The notes under the pieces: model-generated
The model's input: the letters and a program-made list of their open reading frames with translations, nothing else
What the model was told of the DNA's origin: nothing
Databases searched by the model: none
Made by a program: the position numbers and the translations under genes
Part shown: positions 44,996-53,176 of the stretch, in pieces
Layout: each line of letters starts with the position of its first letter
How positions within the stretch are numbered: the stretch's first letter is position 1
NCBI RefSeq assembly: GCF_024347515.1
Contig: NZ_AP025492.1
Span: 1,178,001 to 1,242,000 of the forward strand
Origin: Vibrio gigantis
GTDB taxonomy: Bacteria; Pseudomonadota; Gammaproteobacteria; Enterobacterales; Vibrionaceae
Direction of reading: 5' to 3'
Length of the DNA: 64,000 nt

Positions 44996-45243
44996 GTACG
45001 TCATTCCATTGGTTTTAACGTAACTTGTTGATATTTATAGGTGTGTTATTTTCTATGCTGATAACTAATCATTCAGCAGAGTTTTCTTTTTACTACTAAA
45101 GTCGTATGAATTTGGAATAACTCGGACTATTTGCTTTCAACAAGGCTATGAGAGGTATTTTGAGCCTAAAATAGGTCTTGAATTCAGAAATGAAAGAGAG
45201 GATTATCGCGCTCCCGACGACATGTTTCAAAATGTAAATCATC
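44996..45243 (+). promoter_or_regulatory. long leader region of focA-like gene
   Basis: About 250 bp with no gene. It holds a terminator-like hairpin TGCTGA / TCAGCA followed by GAGTTTTCTTTTT (45056-45090). No obvious Shine-Dalgarno precedes the ATG at 45244. If transcription starts near the FNR site, the leader is long enough for post-transcriptional control. Confidence 0.4.
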
Positions 45244-46086
45244 ATGAATCTAAACCAATTTGACTCATTATTACCGCCACAAATGGCTGAGCGCGCTGCA
45301 GATATTGGCGTAGGTAAAGCAACCAAAGATCCAATCAAATCCTTTCTCCTAGCGATTTCAGCTGGTATACATATCGGCATTGCGTTCGTGTTCTACACTA
45401 TCGTAACGACTGGTGCTGGTGATTTACCTTGGGGTATTACTCGCCTATTAGGTGGTCTTGCATTTAGCTTAGGCTTAATCCTCGTTGTTGTTACCGGTGG
45501 TGAACTATTTACTAGTTCGGTGCTGACTCTGGTTGCTCGCGCAAGTGGCAAGATTACTTGGCGCACGCTTGTTAAGAACTGGGCGACAGTTTATGTAGGT
45601 AACTTGATTGGCGCGTTGCTGCTGGTGGCTTGTATGTTGCTGACCAAACAGTACATGTTCGACCATGGACAAGTAGGTTTGAATGCAATGGCGATCTCCC
45701 AACATAAGATGCACCACGATTTTATCCAAGCTATCGCACTTGGCATCATGTGTAATGTATTGGTTTGTATCGCGGTATGGATGACGTTTAGTGGACGTAC
45801 ACTGACTGACAAAATTGCGGTAATGATTCTACCTGTTGCGATGTTCGTCTCGGCTGGTTTTGAGCACTGTATTGCGAATATGTTCCAAGTACCTTTAGCT
45901 ATCGGCATCAAAACATTTGCTCCAGCTGAATTTTGGGCAATGACAGGCGCTAACCCAGCGGACTATGTTGATCTGAATATGATGGACTTTTTGATGAACA
46001 ACTTGCTGCCCGTTACTATCGGTAACATCATTGGTGGTGGTATTTTTGTTGGCATGTGGTATTGGTTGATTTATCTACGTGATTAA
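45244..46086 (+). CDS. focA: FocA-like formate channel
   Basis: Pentameric inner-membrane formate channel of the formate/nitrite transporter family. The 280 aa have six membrane segments. FNT motifs seen are KATKDPIKSFLLAISAGIHI near residues 27-46, GGELFTSSVL near 83-92 and VSAGFEHCIANMF near 205-217 with the gating His. Overall it reads like E. coli FocA. No pflB is adjacent; it stands alone under a likely FNR site. Confidence 0.88.
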   Translation: MNLNQFDSLLPPQMAERAADIGVGKATKDPIKSFLLAISAGIHIGIAFVFYTIVTTGAGDLPWGITRLLGGLAFSLGLILVVVTGGELFTSSVLTLVARASGKITWRTLVKNWATVYVGNLIGALLLVACMLLTKQYMFDHGQVGLNAMAISQHKMHHDFIQAIALGIMCNVLVCIAVWMTFSGRTLTDKIAVMILPVAMFVSAGFEHCIANMFQVPLAIGIKTFAPAEFWAMTGANPADYVDLNMMDFLMNNLLPVTIGNIIGGGIFVGMWYWLIYLRD

Positions 46087-46185
46087 CAAAGGTGACTCGT
46101 TCAACAAAGATAGCGTGACTAACTTGGTTGATGAGATTAGCTAAAGCTCAGTGGGGACACTGAACTGACTTATGACATTTATAAG

Positions 46186-46210
46186 ACGGTCTGCATTGCA
46201 GGCCGTTTTC
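46186..46210 (+). terminator. focA terminator
   Basis: Stem ACGGTCTGC / GCAGGCCGT with an ATT loop and a T4 tail; one G-U pair. Confidence 0.7.
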
Positions 46211-46301
46211 TATTTGTGGAAAACCGACTTCTTCATTTCTCTAATGATCAGCTAAACGCCCAAATTCGCTACTCACCAAGTGTGTATATGTCTTTGAAAT
46301 C

Positions 46302-46336
46302 ACCCAAAGATCAAAGGCAATGATCTTTCCTTGGGT
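46302..46336. repeat. inverted repeat in focA-fetB convergent gap
   Basis: AAAGATCA / TGATCTTT (8 bp) with outer ACCCA / TGGGT arms. No T-run follows on either strand. Confidence 0.45.
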
Positions 46337-46368
46337 CGAAATGGACAAAAAAGGATCTATATTGATTT

Positions 46369-46395
46369 GGTTATCCACAGTTTCTGTGGATAACC
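46369..46395. promoter_or_regulatory. inverted pair of perfect DnaA boxes
   Basis: GGTTATCCACAG and CTGTGGATAACC form a perfect 12-bp inverted repeat around TTT. Each arm contains the strongest DnaA box, TTATCCACA (46371-46379, and inverse 46385-46393). It sits between convergent focA and fetB, away from promoters, and no T-run makes it a terminator. Confidence 0.7.
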
Positions 46396-46440
46396 TGTCT
46401 CAAATTCAGTGAGTAACCAGATCTAAGTGGGGTAGGGAGG

Positions 46441-47235
46441 TTATTTTGAAGGCTGTATTTGAGCGAGAACTCGTCCTTCTTTGGTTAGAGATGTCTTCAA
46501 AGATAGGTGTAATGCGAGAGCCAAAGAGCAGCTCATCATCACGAAAATCGCTAACATGATCATCAGTTGGTACTTAATCGCGATCATCGGCGAAGCTCCA
46601 CCTAAGATCTGTCCCGTCATCATCCCTGGCAGCGTGACTAAGCCGGTAGTTGCCATAGAGGCCATAATCGGTGACATGGCTTTCTGTATTGCATTACGTA
46701 CAAATGGTGCGGCTGCGTAACTCGGTGCTGCTCCTGAGGCGATTGCGGCCTCATATTCTGATTTCTGTGTTTCGAAAGCGCCAAACAAGTTCTGTAATGC
46801 CACTATATTGCTGCTTAAGCTATTACCTAATAACATCCCTGCGATTGGGATAAGGTACTGCGCGTTAAAAGCTGGTGTCGGTTTAATGATGAAAAAGCAG
46901 ATAAACAAGACGATAGGTACACAAGTTACCGCAAGACTAACGGCGACAGGAGCCAAAAGTAGGTTTCTTGGCAGCCTAGATTTTTCAACAATCGAGCTTG
47001 CGCCGATGATAATCATCGCAAATAACCACAGTAAATTGACCCACAAACTATTCAAGGTGAACAAGTACTCTAGGTAAAGTCCAACTAGAAATAGCTGAAT
47101 AACCATACGAATTATGCTGATAGAAGCTTCTTTGCCAAGACCGAGCTTTAACTTGTGATTGATGGTAATAGGCAGTAAGAGAAGTGAGCTGAATGCCAAT
47201 AGCTGCCACCAGGATATATCAATAACGTCTTGCAT
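46441..47235 (-). CDS. FetB-like (UPF0014) membrane permease
   Basis: Inner-membrane protein of 264 aa with about seven hydrophobic segments. The UPF0014 hallmarks are IPIAGMLLGNSLSSNIVALQ and the large motif ATTGLVTLPGMMTGQILGGASP. E. coli FetB (YbbM) pairs with the ATPase FetA (YbbL) for iron export and peroxide resistance. No ATPase gene is adjacent here. I chose the ATG at 47235 because AAAGGAAG lies just before it; a longer frame begins at 47313. Confidence 0.85.
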   Translation of the reverse strand: MQDVIDISWWQLLAFSSLLLLPITINHKLKLGLGKEASISIIRMVIQLFLVGLYLEYLFTLNSLWVNLLWLFAMIIIGASSIVEKSRLPRNLLLAPVAVSLAVTCVPIVLFICFFIIKPTPAFNAQYLIPIAGMLLGNSLSSNIVALQNLFGAFETQKSEYEAAIASGAAPSYAAAPFVRNAIQKAMSPIMASMATTGLVTLPGMMTGQILGGASPMIAIKYQLMIMLAIFVMMSCSLALALHLSLKTSLTKEGRVLAQIQPSK

Positions 47236-47671
47236 AATGCTTCCTTTTAAGTAGGCCTCCATCTTATCTGAAAGTGTCAGATGGTGCATTTCAGCTTCAA
47301 AATCGCGATTCAAAAAATACTCAATTATTTAACAAACAAAATACAAAACATTGGTTGTTTGAAGCTTTTTTGGCTACTACTTAGTAGGTAAAAGGTTAAA
47401 AATAGTTACATCATGGTTGCATAAGTGTTGGCTTTTAACATTTGTGAAATATACTTAATTCTTCACATTTGTTAATACTTTTTAATAACTCTGTTTAACT
47501 GAAAACAAGTTTGGATGACCTCAAAAAAGTATTGATTAGCAAGGGTTATAACGGGAGATTTGATTGAACCCTACTTTGTGTATGGTCTAAAATTTGTTGT
47601 TAGATACTCAAGAACTTTAGCCCCTTAGAATGGGCTACTCGAAATTACTAAATACAAAATAGGCAAAATGT
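47236..47671. promoter_or_regulatory. fetB-like / torECA divergent intergenic region
   Basis: Gap of 436 bp. It must hold the tor operon promoter and that of the FetB-like gene. ACATTTGT is repeated directly at 47438-47445 and 47465-47472, 27 bp apart. These are candidate regulator sites (for example TorR), but they do not match a consensus I can name with confidence. The rest is AT-rich and featureless. Confidence 0.4.
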
Positions 47672-47854
47672 ATGAGTGATGTTAATAAAATTGAAACTGG
47701 CGAAAAACGCTCGTTGGAGTGGAAATCTTTCCTCTTCATCGCGGTGGTTCTCTTTCCAATATTAAGTGTGGCTTTTGTAGGCGGTTACGGCTTCCTAGTT
47801 TGGGCACTACAAGTGTTTGTATTCGGACCTCCTGGTGCTCACGGCGGCATGTAA
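47672..47854 (+). CDS. torE: TorE, NapE-like small membrane protein
   Basis: Protein of 60 aa with one membrane helix (FLFIAVVLFPILSVAFVGGYGFLVW is the hydrophobic zone, residues ~26-50). It is of the NapE/TorE family of periplasmic nitrate and TMAO reductase operons; the function is unknown. It lies 50 bp before torC. Confidence 0.88.
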   Translation: MSDVNKIETGEKRSLEWKSFLFIAVVLFPILSVAFVGGYGFLVWALQVFVFGPPGAHGGM

Positions 47855-47904
47855 TGCCCTCTAGTAACAACATTTTTTAAAATCAATATTTAAGAGAGCT
47901 AAAC

Positions 47905-49086
47905 ATGAAATCATTTTTAGTTAAATTATGGCGCACAATGACTCGCCCTGCGGTACACATCAGTCTTGGTGTACTAACTATGGGTGGCTTTATCGCCGGT
48001 GTTATTTTCTGGGGTGGTTTTAACACTGCTTTAGAACACACTAACACAGAAGAATTCTGTATCAGCTGTCACACCATGCGTGACAACGTATACGTAGAAC
48101 TACAAGAGACTGTTCACTGGAAAAACACTTCTGGTGTACGTGCTACTTGTCCTGACTGTCACGTTCCACATGAATGGACAGCAAAAATCGCTCGTAAGAT
48201 GCAAGCATCTAAAGAAGTATTCGCACAAGTATTTGGTGACCTAGATACACCTGAGAAATTCGAAGCTCGTCGTATTGAACTGGCTAAACACGAATGGGAC
48301 CGTTTTTCTTCGAACAAATCTCTAGAGTGTAAAAACTGCCATAACTACGATTCAATGGATTTCGAAAACATGCGCCCAACAGCGCGTATCCAGATGAAGA
48401 ACGCGGCAGAGCGTGATCAAAGCTGTGTTGACTGTCACAAAGGTATTGCTCACAACCTTCCATTAGATATGGAATCGGCAAGCGGCATTGTTGGCGAGCT
48501 AGAAAATGTTGCAAGTAGCACATCTTATGCTTCAGGTAATGATGTTATTTCAATCCGTCACCTTCCAATGTACACGGATGAAACAGCAACAGTTGAAGCA
48601 GGTCTACTAAGCCCTGCAAGTAAAGTTGCAGTTATCGATGAAAAAGGCGACATGATCAAGATTCAAATCGACGGTTGGCGTAAAGCGAAAGGCTTCGGAC
48701 GTGTAATCCAAGAAGACTTCGGTATGAACATCTCGACTGCAATCTTGACGAAAGAAGTATCTCAAAGTGACGTAATCACTGTTGGTGAGAAGAAAGAAGA
48801 TGAGCTAACAGGTCTTCCATGGGAAGAAGTTAACCTAGCACTTTGGATGAAGAAAGAGTCTATGGTTGATAACTTCGATCCAATCTGGAACGCAGCTGGT
48901 CAAGCGTACCAATCTAACTGTTCAACGTGTCACTCACAGCCAGATGAAGCTCACTTCAGCGCTAACGGTTGGGTAGGCATGCTAGATGGTATGATTGCAT
49001 TCGTAAACTTCGATACAGATACAGAAGCACTGGTTCTTAAGTATCTACAGAAGCACTCATCAGATTTTTCTGAAGGCCATCACTAA
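47905..49086 (+). CDS. torC: TorC, pentahaem c-type cytochrome
   Basis: Membrane-anchored quinol oxidase that feeds electrons to TorA in the periplasm. The 393 aa have one N-terminal anchor helix and five CxxCH motifs: CISCH, CPDCH, CKNCH, CVDCH in the NapC/NirT-like part and CSTCH in the C-terminal mono-haem domain (~330). This is the TorC pattern. It lies between torE and torA. Confidence 0.95.
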   Translation: MKSFLVKLWRTMTRPAVHISLGVLTMGGFIAGVIFWGGFNTALEHTNTEEFCISCHTMRDNVYVELQETVHWKNTSGVRATCPDCHVPHEWTAKIARKMQASKEVFAQVFGDLDTPEKFEARRIELAKHEWDRFSSNKSLECKNCHNYDSMDFENMRPTARIQMKNAAERDQSCVDCHKGIAHNLPLDMESASGIVGELENVASSTSYASGNDVISIRHLPMYTDETATVEAGLLSPASKVAVIDEKGDMIKIQIDGWRKAKGFGRVIQEDFGMNISTAILTKEVSQSDVITVGEKKEDELTGLPWEEVNLALWMKKESMVDNFDPIWNAAGQAYQSNCSTCHSQPDEAHFSANGWVGMLDGMIAFVNFDTDTEALVLKYLQKHSSDFSEGHH

Positions 49087-49110
49087 TAAGACGTCAATTG
49101 GAGTAACACA

Positions 49111-51573
49111 ATGGCAATTACAAGAAGAAGTTTTCTGAAAGGTGTCGCGACTACAAGTGCGGCATCGGTTATCGGTCCAAGCTTATTGGCGTCGGCTTCA
49201 GCATCTGCTGCAGAAACAGACGGCGCGTGGAAAGTCTCTGGTTCTCACTGGGGTGCATTCCGAGCTCGTGTTTACGCGGGTAAAGTACAAGAAATTAAAC
49301 CTCTTGAAATCGATCAGCACCCAACAGAGATGCTGAAAGGTATTAAAGGTATTATCTACAGCCCATCACGTGTGCGTTACCCAATGGTTCGCCTAGATTG
49401 GTTGAAGAAGCATAAATACAGCGCAGACACGCGTGGTAACAACCGCTTTATTCGTGTGACTTGGGATGAAGCACTTGACCTTGTTTACCGCGAGCTAGAG
49501 CGCGTACAGAAAGATTACGGTCCATGGGCACTTCACACAGGTCAAACTGGTTGGAGACAAACAGGTCAGTTCCATAGCTGTACGAACCACATGCAACGTG
49601 CAATGGCACTTCATGGTTACTCTGTGAAGAAAATCGGTGACTACTCAACAGGTGCTGGTCAAACGATCATGCCTTACGTGCTAGGTTCTACTGAAGTTTA
49701 CGCACAAGGTACATCTTGGGAACTGATCCTAGAAAACAGTGACAACATTGTTCTTTGGGGTAACGATCCTGTTAAAAACCTTCAAGTAGGTTGGACGTGT
49801 GAGACTCACGAGTCGTTTGCATACCTAGAACAGCTGAAAGAAAAAGTTGCTAAGAAAGAGATCAACGTTGTTTCTGTTGACCCTGTTAAGAATAAAACAG
49901 GTCGTTACCTAGAAAATGAGCAAATGTACATCAACCCACAAACTGATGTGGCGTTCATGCTTGGTGTTGCTCACGTTCTTTACAATGAAGGTCTGTACGA
50001 CAAGAAGTTCATCGAAACTTACTGTCTAGGTTTTGAAGACTTCATCAAGTACGTTCAAGGTGAAACGAAAGACAAAGTTGAGAAGACTCCTGAATGGGCC
50101 TCTGCTATTTGTGGTGCAAGCGCGGACTCTATCCGTGACTTCGCTAAGATGCTAGTCAACGGTCGTACACAAATTCTTGTGGGTTGGAGTATCCAACGTC
50201 AAGAGCACGGTGAACAGCCTTACTGGATGTGTGCAGTTATCGCAGCAATGGTTGGCCAAATTGGTCTACCTGGCGGTGGTATCTCTTACGGTCACCACTA
50301 CTCAGGTATCGGTGTATCTTCAACTGGCTTCGCTGCTCCGGGTTCATTCCCGCTGAACATCGACCAAGGTCAATCACCTAAGTACACCAACACAGACTAC
50401 AACGGTTACAGCCGCGTAATTCCTGTTGCTCGTTGGGTTGATAGCTTGCTAGAACCTGGTAAGAAGATCAAAGCTAACGGTTCAACGGTTACCCTACCTG
50501 ACATCAAGATGATGGTATTCAGTGGTAACAACCCGTGGCACCACCACCAAGATCGCAACAAGATGCGTAAAGCATTCAAGAGCCTACAAACTGTAGTGGC
50601 TGTTGATTTCGCTTGGACTGCAACTTGTCGTCACTCTGACATCGTGCTACCAGCATGTACTCAGTGGGAACGTAACGATATCGATGGTTACGGCGCATAC
50701 TCTGGCCGTGGTTTGATCGCGATGCACAAACTAGTGGATCCTCTGTTCCAGTCTAAGACTGACTTTGAGATCATGTCTAGCCTAACCAAGCGTTGGGGTC
50801 GTTACGACGATTACACGCGTGGTATGGACGAAATGCAGTGGGTTAAATCTCTGTACGACGAATGTCGCGCAGCAAACGAAGGCAGCTTCGAAATGCCTGA
50901 GTTTGCTGAGTTCTGGGAAAAAGGTTTCCTAGACTTCGGTAAAGGTAAGCCATGGACTCGTCACGCTTCATTCCGTGAAGATCCAGAGATCAACGCACTA
51001 GGTACACCTTCTGGTTTCATCGAAATCACAAGCCGTACTGTTGGCAACATGGGCTACGAGCACTGTCAAGAACACCCAATGTGGTTCGAGAAATCTGAAC
51101 GTTCACACGGTGGTCCAGGCTCTGATAAACACCCGTACTGGCTACAATCTTGTCACCCAGACAAGCGTCTTCACTCTCAGATGTGTGAATCTGAAGAGTG
51201 GCGTGCGACTTACGCGGTGCAAGGTCGTGAGCCAATCTACATCAACCCAGTTGATGCTAAGAAGAAAGGCATTAAAGACGGTGACGTAGTACGTGTGTTC
51301 AACGACCGTGGTCAACTACTAGCAGGTGCTGTTCTAATGGATAGCTACGCTCCTGGTGTTGTACGTATCGAAGAAGGTGCTTGGTACGGTCCGATCAACG
51401 AGAAAGTGGGCGCGCTAGATACATACGGCGATCCAAACACATTGACTCAAGACATCGGTACTTCTGAGCTAGCTCAAGCGACGTCAGCAAACACATGTTT
51501 GGTAGACTTCGAGAAGTTCCAAGGCAAACTGCCTCCAGTAACTTCATTCGGCGGTCCAATCGAAGTATCTTAA
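49111..51573 (+). CDS. torA: TorA, trimethylamine-N-oxide reductase
   Basis: Periplasmic molybdopterin (bis-MGD) enzyme reducing TMAO to TMA, ending an anaerobic respiratory chain; TMAO is plentiful in marine animals. The 820 aa start with a Tat signal, [18 protein letters not shown]. Molybdopterin oxidoreductase segments ([37 protein letters not shown]) and the C-terminal MGD-binding domain follow. No torD chaperone is in the window. A strong terminator follows. Confidence 0.95.
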   Translation: MAITRRSFLKGVATTSAASVIGPSLLASASASAAETDGAWKVSGSHWGAFRARVYAGKVQEIKPLEIDQHPTEMLKGIKGIIYSPSRVRYPMVRLDWLKKHKYSADTRGNNRFIRVTWDEALDLVYRELERVQKDYGPWALHTGQTGWRQTGQFHSCTNHMQRAMALHGYSVKKIGDYSTGAGQTIMPYVLGSTEVYAQGTSWELILENSDNIVLWGNDPVKNLQVGWTCETHESFAYLEQLKEKVAKKEINVVSVDPVKNKTGRYLENEQMYINPQTDVAFMLGVAHVLYNEGLYDKKFIETYCLGFEDFIKYVQGETKDKVEKTPEWASAICGASADSIRDFAKMLVNGRTQILVGWSIQRQEHGEQPYWMCAVIAAMVGQIGLPGGGISYGHHYSGIGVSSTGFAAPGSFPLNIDQGQSPKYTNTDYNGYSRVIPVARWVDSLLEPGKKIKANGSTVTLPDIKMMVFSGNNPWHHHQDRNKMRKAFKSLQTVVAVDFAWTATCRHSDIVLPACTQWERNDIDGYGAYSGRGLIAMHKLVDPLFQSKTDFEIMSSLTKRWGRYDDYTRGMDEMQWVKSLYDECRAANEGSFEMPEFAEFWEKGFLDFGKGKPWTRHASFREDPEINALGTPSGFIEITSRTVGNMGYEHCQEHPMWFEKSERSHGGPGSDKHPYWLQSCHPDKRLHSQMCESEEWRATYAVQGREPIYINPVDAKKKGIKDGDVVRVFNDRGQLLAGAVLMDSYAPGVVRIEEGAWYGPINEKVGALDTYGDPNTLTQDIGTSELAQATSANTCLVDFEKFQGKLPPVTSFGGPIEVS

Positions 51574-51609
51574 GTTTCGACTTAAGTTCTGAGACTAACG
51601 TTTAAATTG

Positions 51610-51642
51610 AAGCCCCTGTAAGTACTTTTACAGGGGCTTTTT
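51610..51642 (+). terminator. torECA terminator
   Basis: Stem AAGCCCCTGTAA / TTACAGGGGCTT with a short loop and T5. Confidence 0.88.
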
Positions 51643-51817
51643 GTATTTTAGCTCTCTAGCTTTGTATTTACTGTAAAGCATCGGTGTAGCGCGTTTAGAA
51701 GCGTATTGAGAGGTGAGGGGGGGGTAGAGTGTGTCCTCAAATAAGAGCAGCTGTAAGTGGTGACTCGCTCGATAAAATATCAGTGACCCGTCCTGATATG
51801 GGTTGACACTTGATTGA

Positions 51818-52624
51818 CTAAAACGCTCGATGTATTTCATCGGGCGTTTTGTATTTTAGAGCCGTGTGAGGCCTATATTCATTATAGATTTTTACTGATT
51901 CAGCGACCATTTTCTTTGCTTCATCTAAATCATTAGGTTTATTCAACAGATACTCCATCTTCAGTATTCCGTTGATCCTCTCTGCCAACGCATTCTGATA
52001 ACAGTCATAGCCATCAGTCATTGAGCAAAATACACCATACTGTCGATGCAACTCTTGGTATTCAACAGAGCAGTACTGAACACCTCGATCTGAGTGATGG
52101 ACAAGCTCACCTGTATTCTTCCGCTCTTTCAACGCGTTTAAAAAGGCCTGCTTGACCGTGCGAGCTTTCATATCATCACTTATGTGATAGCCCACGATTT
52201 TTCTTGAGTAAGCGTCCGTCACTAAACTGAGATACGTACTACCACGCCGCGTTGCTAGATAAGTAATATCGGCAACCCATAATTGCTCTGGTCCTTCCGG
52301 TATTAAGCCTTCTTTGATTCGATTTGGATGGCAGTAAAAGCGATGATTACTGTTTGTGGTTCGATGGTAAGCCCTTCGATTCTGTACTAATAATCGATTC
52401 ATTCTCAGCAGAGAGAATAAGCGGTCTCGCCCGATTTCAATATCGTTCTGAGCAAGTAAATACTTGATCTTACGAGTCCCTATACGAGGGTGCATCATCC
52501 TTTGCTCCTTCACAAAACCGAGTACAGATTCATCTTTCTTTGTCTGATGAATTTCGGCAACACAGCGTTTGTAGAAAGCTTGTCTTGTAATACCTATGAA
52601 GTGACAAGCTTTAGTAACGGTCAA
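51818..52624 (-). CDS. IS3-family transposase OrfB (DDE integrase)
   Basis: Catalytic part of 268 aa, with HTH_21 and rve domains. The DDE residues fall in VADITYLA, HHSDRGVQY and NALAERINGILK (residues ~117, ~178 and ~214). Its only start is TTG, overlapping the orfA stop. The usual product is an OrfAB fusion made by frameshifting (see the A6 site). Confidence 0.93.
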   Translation of the reverse strand: MTVTKACHFIGITRQAFYKRCVAEIHQTKKDESVLGFVKEQRMMHPRIGTRKIKYLLAQNDIEIGRDRLFSLLRMNRLLVQNRRAYHRTTNSNHRFYCHPNRIKEGLIPEGPEQLWVADITYLATRRGSTYLSLVTDAYSRKIVGYHISDDMKARTVKQAFLNALKERKNTGELVHHSDRGVQYCSVEYQELHRQYGVFCSMTDGYDCYQNALAERINGILKMEYLLNKPNDLDEAKKMVAESVKIYNEYRPHTALKYKTPDEIHRAF

Positions 52625-53022
52625 CTTTCTGACCGTTTTTTCCTTAATAACTCGGCCTTGCGCTTCTTTGAGATTCGGACTCCGAAATCTCGATCCATGA
52701 CTTTTACAACCGCTTCAAAGAACTCAGCTTTGAGCTGAGTTTCTTCTAATTGCTGCTCGAGTTCTTTGATTCGTTGCTCTGGGGTTTGAGTTGAGGAAGA
52801 GTTTGACATAGTCGCTCCTAACGCTCTCGATTGTTCTATTCCTTTAGACCAATCTAGTTGACCATGTTTGCGAAGCCAAACTAAAACGGTAGAGCGACCT
52901 TGGATCCCATAACGTTCTTGAGCTTGCTTATAAGTCATTTCGCCTTTTTCAACTTGGCTTACGACTGCCAATTTAAAGGCAAGAGAATAATCTCGTTGAG
53001 TACGTCTACTTGTTGTTTTCAT
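52621..53022 (-). CDS. IS3-family transposase OrfA (DNA-binding)
   Basis: Protein of 133 aa with an N-terminal HTH (YSLAFKLAVVSQVEKGEMTY, YGIQGRSTVLVWLRKHG) and a C-terminal leucine-zipper coiled coil (RIKELEQQLEETQLKAEFFE). I chose the ATG at 53022, 6 nt after GGAG on the minus strand; an upstream in-frame ATG at 53040 lacks a site. Confidence 0.9.
   Translation of the reverse strand: MKTTSRRTQRDYSLAFKLAVVSQVEKGEMTYKQAQERYGIQGRSTVLVWLRKHGQLDWSKGIEQSRALGATMSNSSSTQTPEQRIKELEQQLEETQLKAEFFEAVVKVMDRDFGVRISKKRKAELLRKKRSES
52636..52641 (-). other. A6 ribosomal -1 frameshift site in the IS
   Basis: On the minus strand AAAAAAC occurs in the last codons of orfA (AAA AAA CGG). A -1 slip here enters a frame open into OrfB (reads T-V-R-K-L-T-V-T-K-A), joining the DNA-binding and catalytic domains. 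Confidence 0.7.
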
Positions 53023-53083
53023 GACACTCTCCAATTTCATGTTGGAAATGTGTCAACCATATTTAGGACGGTACACAGAAAGC

Positions 53084-53110
53084 AAAAAGGCCGATACAAA
53101 GTACCAGCCT
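53084..53110 (-). terminator. mneA-like gene terminator
   Basis: Minus-strand stem GGCTGGTAC / GTATCGGCC with a TTT loop, followed by TTTTTGC. It lies 67 bp past the stop and just outside the IS. Confidence 0.7.
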
Positions 53111-53176
53111 ATTAGAAACCTATGGAGTTAAGCTAAATCTTGAACAAAAACTTGAGCCTTGAATAGAAACTTAAGC

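Larger units (their letters stand above)
51784..53075 (-). mobile_element. IS3-family insertion sequence, complete, 1292 bp
   Basis: The ends are imperfect inverted repeats of ~26 bp that share CCGTCCT and GGTTGACAC and begin TG / end CA. A 3-bp direct repeat CAG flanks both edges (51781-51783 and 53076-53078), the target duplication typical of IS3 elements. Two overlapping transposase frames fill the interior, and both look intact. It landed between the torA and mneA terminators without breaking a gene. Confidence 0.93.

Noticed and set aside
45096..45380. 94-aa minus-strand frame over the focA start
   Set aside because: Mostly antisense of focA; its extra part covers the leader. No supporting features.
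46369..46395. Replication origin from the DnaA boxes
   Set aside because: Only two boxes, no AT-rich unwinding element or DnaA/gidA neighbours; oriC is not supported.
51643..51783. Gene between torA and the IS
   Set aside because: Only short frames with poor composition; a G8 tract and low-complexity sequence, no ribosome site.
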